Shown here: piece after piece, positions 4,717-5,128 of the stretch
Layout: every line of letters begins with the position of its first letter
How positions within the stretch are numbered: position 1 is the stretch's first letter
Assembly: GCA_937864895.1 (NCBI GenBank)
Contig: CALMDF010000167.1
Span: 1-5,128 of the forward strand
Direction of reading: 5' to 3'
DNA length: 5,128 bases
DNA from: an uncultured Holophagales bacterium
GTDB taxonomy: Bacteria > Acidobacteriota > Thermoanaerobaculia > UBA5066
Program-made: the position numbers and the translations under genes
The notes under the pieces: generated by a model
What the model saw: only the letters and a program-made list of their open reading frames with translations
Told to the model about the DNA's origin: nothing
The model's database searches: none

Positions 4717-5128
4717 AAACGACTCCCTCGGCCTTCAGGCGGGCCACGTCGTCCGCGACGTAGCCGATCCGGCCGAGGATCTCTGTGGTGTGGGCGCCGA
4801 GGCGCGGGGGCGGCGCGTCGATCGAGCCGGGGGTCTTCTCGAGCTTCGCCGTCAGGTTGAAGAGGGGGAGCGTCCCGACGCCCGGGGTCTCGACGCTCTC
4901 CAGCGTCTTCCGGTGGATGACCTGCGGCTGCTTCAGGGCCGCCTCCAGCGAGAGGATGTCGCCGGAGGGGACGTCCTTCGCGTTGAGAAGGTCGACCCAC
5001 TCCGAGGTCGACCTCTCGGCGAGCTTCGCCTCGAGGAGCGGCGTGAGCGCCTGGCGGTTCTTCTTCCGCGTGTCGCGCTCCGCGAACCGCGGGTCGGCCT
5101 TCAGCTCGGGGACGCCGAGGACGTCGCA
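4715..5128 (-). CDS. Family III CoA-transferase (CaiB/BaiF type), C-terminal part (cut by right edge)
   Basis: Family III enzymes move CoA between an acyl-CoA donor and a carboxylic acid through an aspartyl-CoA intermediate. Here the last 137 residues are visible, ending ARLKAEGVV before TAA at 4717-4715. Recognisable family features are LGVPELKADPRFAERDTRKK (4-23), an EWVDLLNAKDVPSGDIL segment (43-59) where the family usually reads GVPxGP, LKQPQVIHR (65-73), PPPRLGAHTTEILGRIGY (107-124) and the usual C-terminal helix. The N-terminal half with the catalytic Asp lies off the right edge, so activity and substrate cannot be judged. It is the first visible gene of an operon with the hydro-lyase subunits, 10 bp upstream of the large subunit. 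This suggests that a carboxylate handled by the hydro-lyase, or its product, is activated to or released from CoA. Confidence 0.9.
   Translation of the reverse strand, partial: CDVLGVPELKADPRFAERDTRKKNRQALTPLLEAKLAERSTSEWVDLLNAKDVPSGDILSLEAALKQPQVIHRKTLESVETPGVGTLPLFNLTAKLEKTPGSIDAPPPRLGAHTTEILGRIGYVADDVARLKAEGVV

Noticed and set aside
4647..5000. Minus-strand 117-residue frame at the right end
   Set aside because: Out of frame with the clear CoA-transferase C-terminus, and Arg/Pro/Gly-rich.

Overview
This is a very GC-rich bacterial window with tightly packed genes. Seven genes are read on the minus strand and one small gene on the plus strand. Gene content includes archaeal-type two-subunit aconitase-family hydro-lyase, a SOUL protein, a single-domain globin and a NatAB-like ABC exporter. 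Together with strong G/C third positions and frequent GTG starts, this suggests a high-GC Gram-negative-type bacterium. Acidobacteriota is one plausible phylum, but that is a guess from overall character, not a marker gene.

Right part (about 2913-5128, minus strand): an operon-like run. It starts with the C-terminal 137 residues of a family III (CaiB/BaiF) CoA-transferase cut by the right edge. After a 10-bp gap come the large and then the small subunit of a 3-isopropylmalate dehydratase/homoaconitase-type enzyme, themselves 1 bp apart. Tight spacing and good Shine-Dalgarno sequences argue for co-translation. The CoA-transferase neighbour makes leucine synthesis only one option; hydration or dehydration of another small branched di- or tricarboxylate is also possible.

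Middle (about 2540-2912): a 13-bp GC-rich hairpin lies just beyond the small-subunit gene. It overlaps the 3' end of a short convergent plus-strand gene for a single-span membrane protein of unknown function. That gene is divergent from the SOUL gene across 67 bp that holds a perfect 6-bp inverted repeat around a possible -10 element.

Left part (1-2539, minus strand): a secreted SOUL-family haem-binding protein, then a single-domain globin, then an ABC ATPase whose stop overlaps (GTGA) the start of an ABC-2-type permease cut by the left edge. The ATPase and permease clearly form one exporter. The SOUL and globin genes are neighbours with a shared haem theme, but are separated by 161 bp and are probably transcribed from separate promoters. 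No RNA genes, mobile elements, CRISPR arrays or transfer signatures were seen, and no gene-free stretch exceeds 300 bases.
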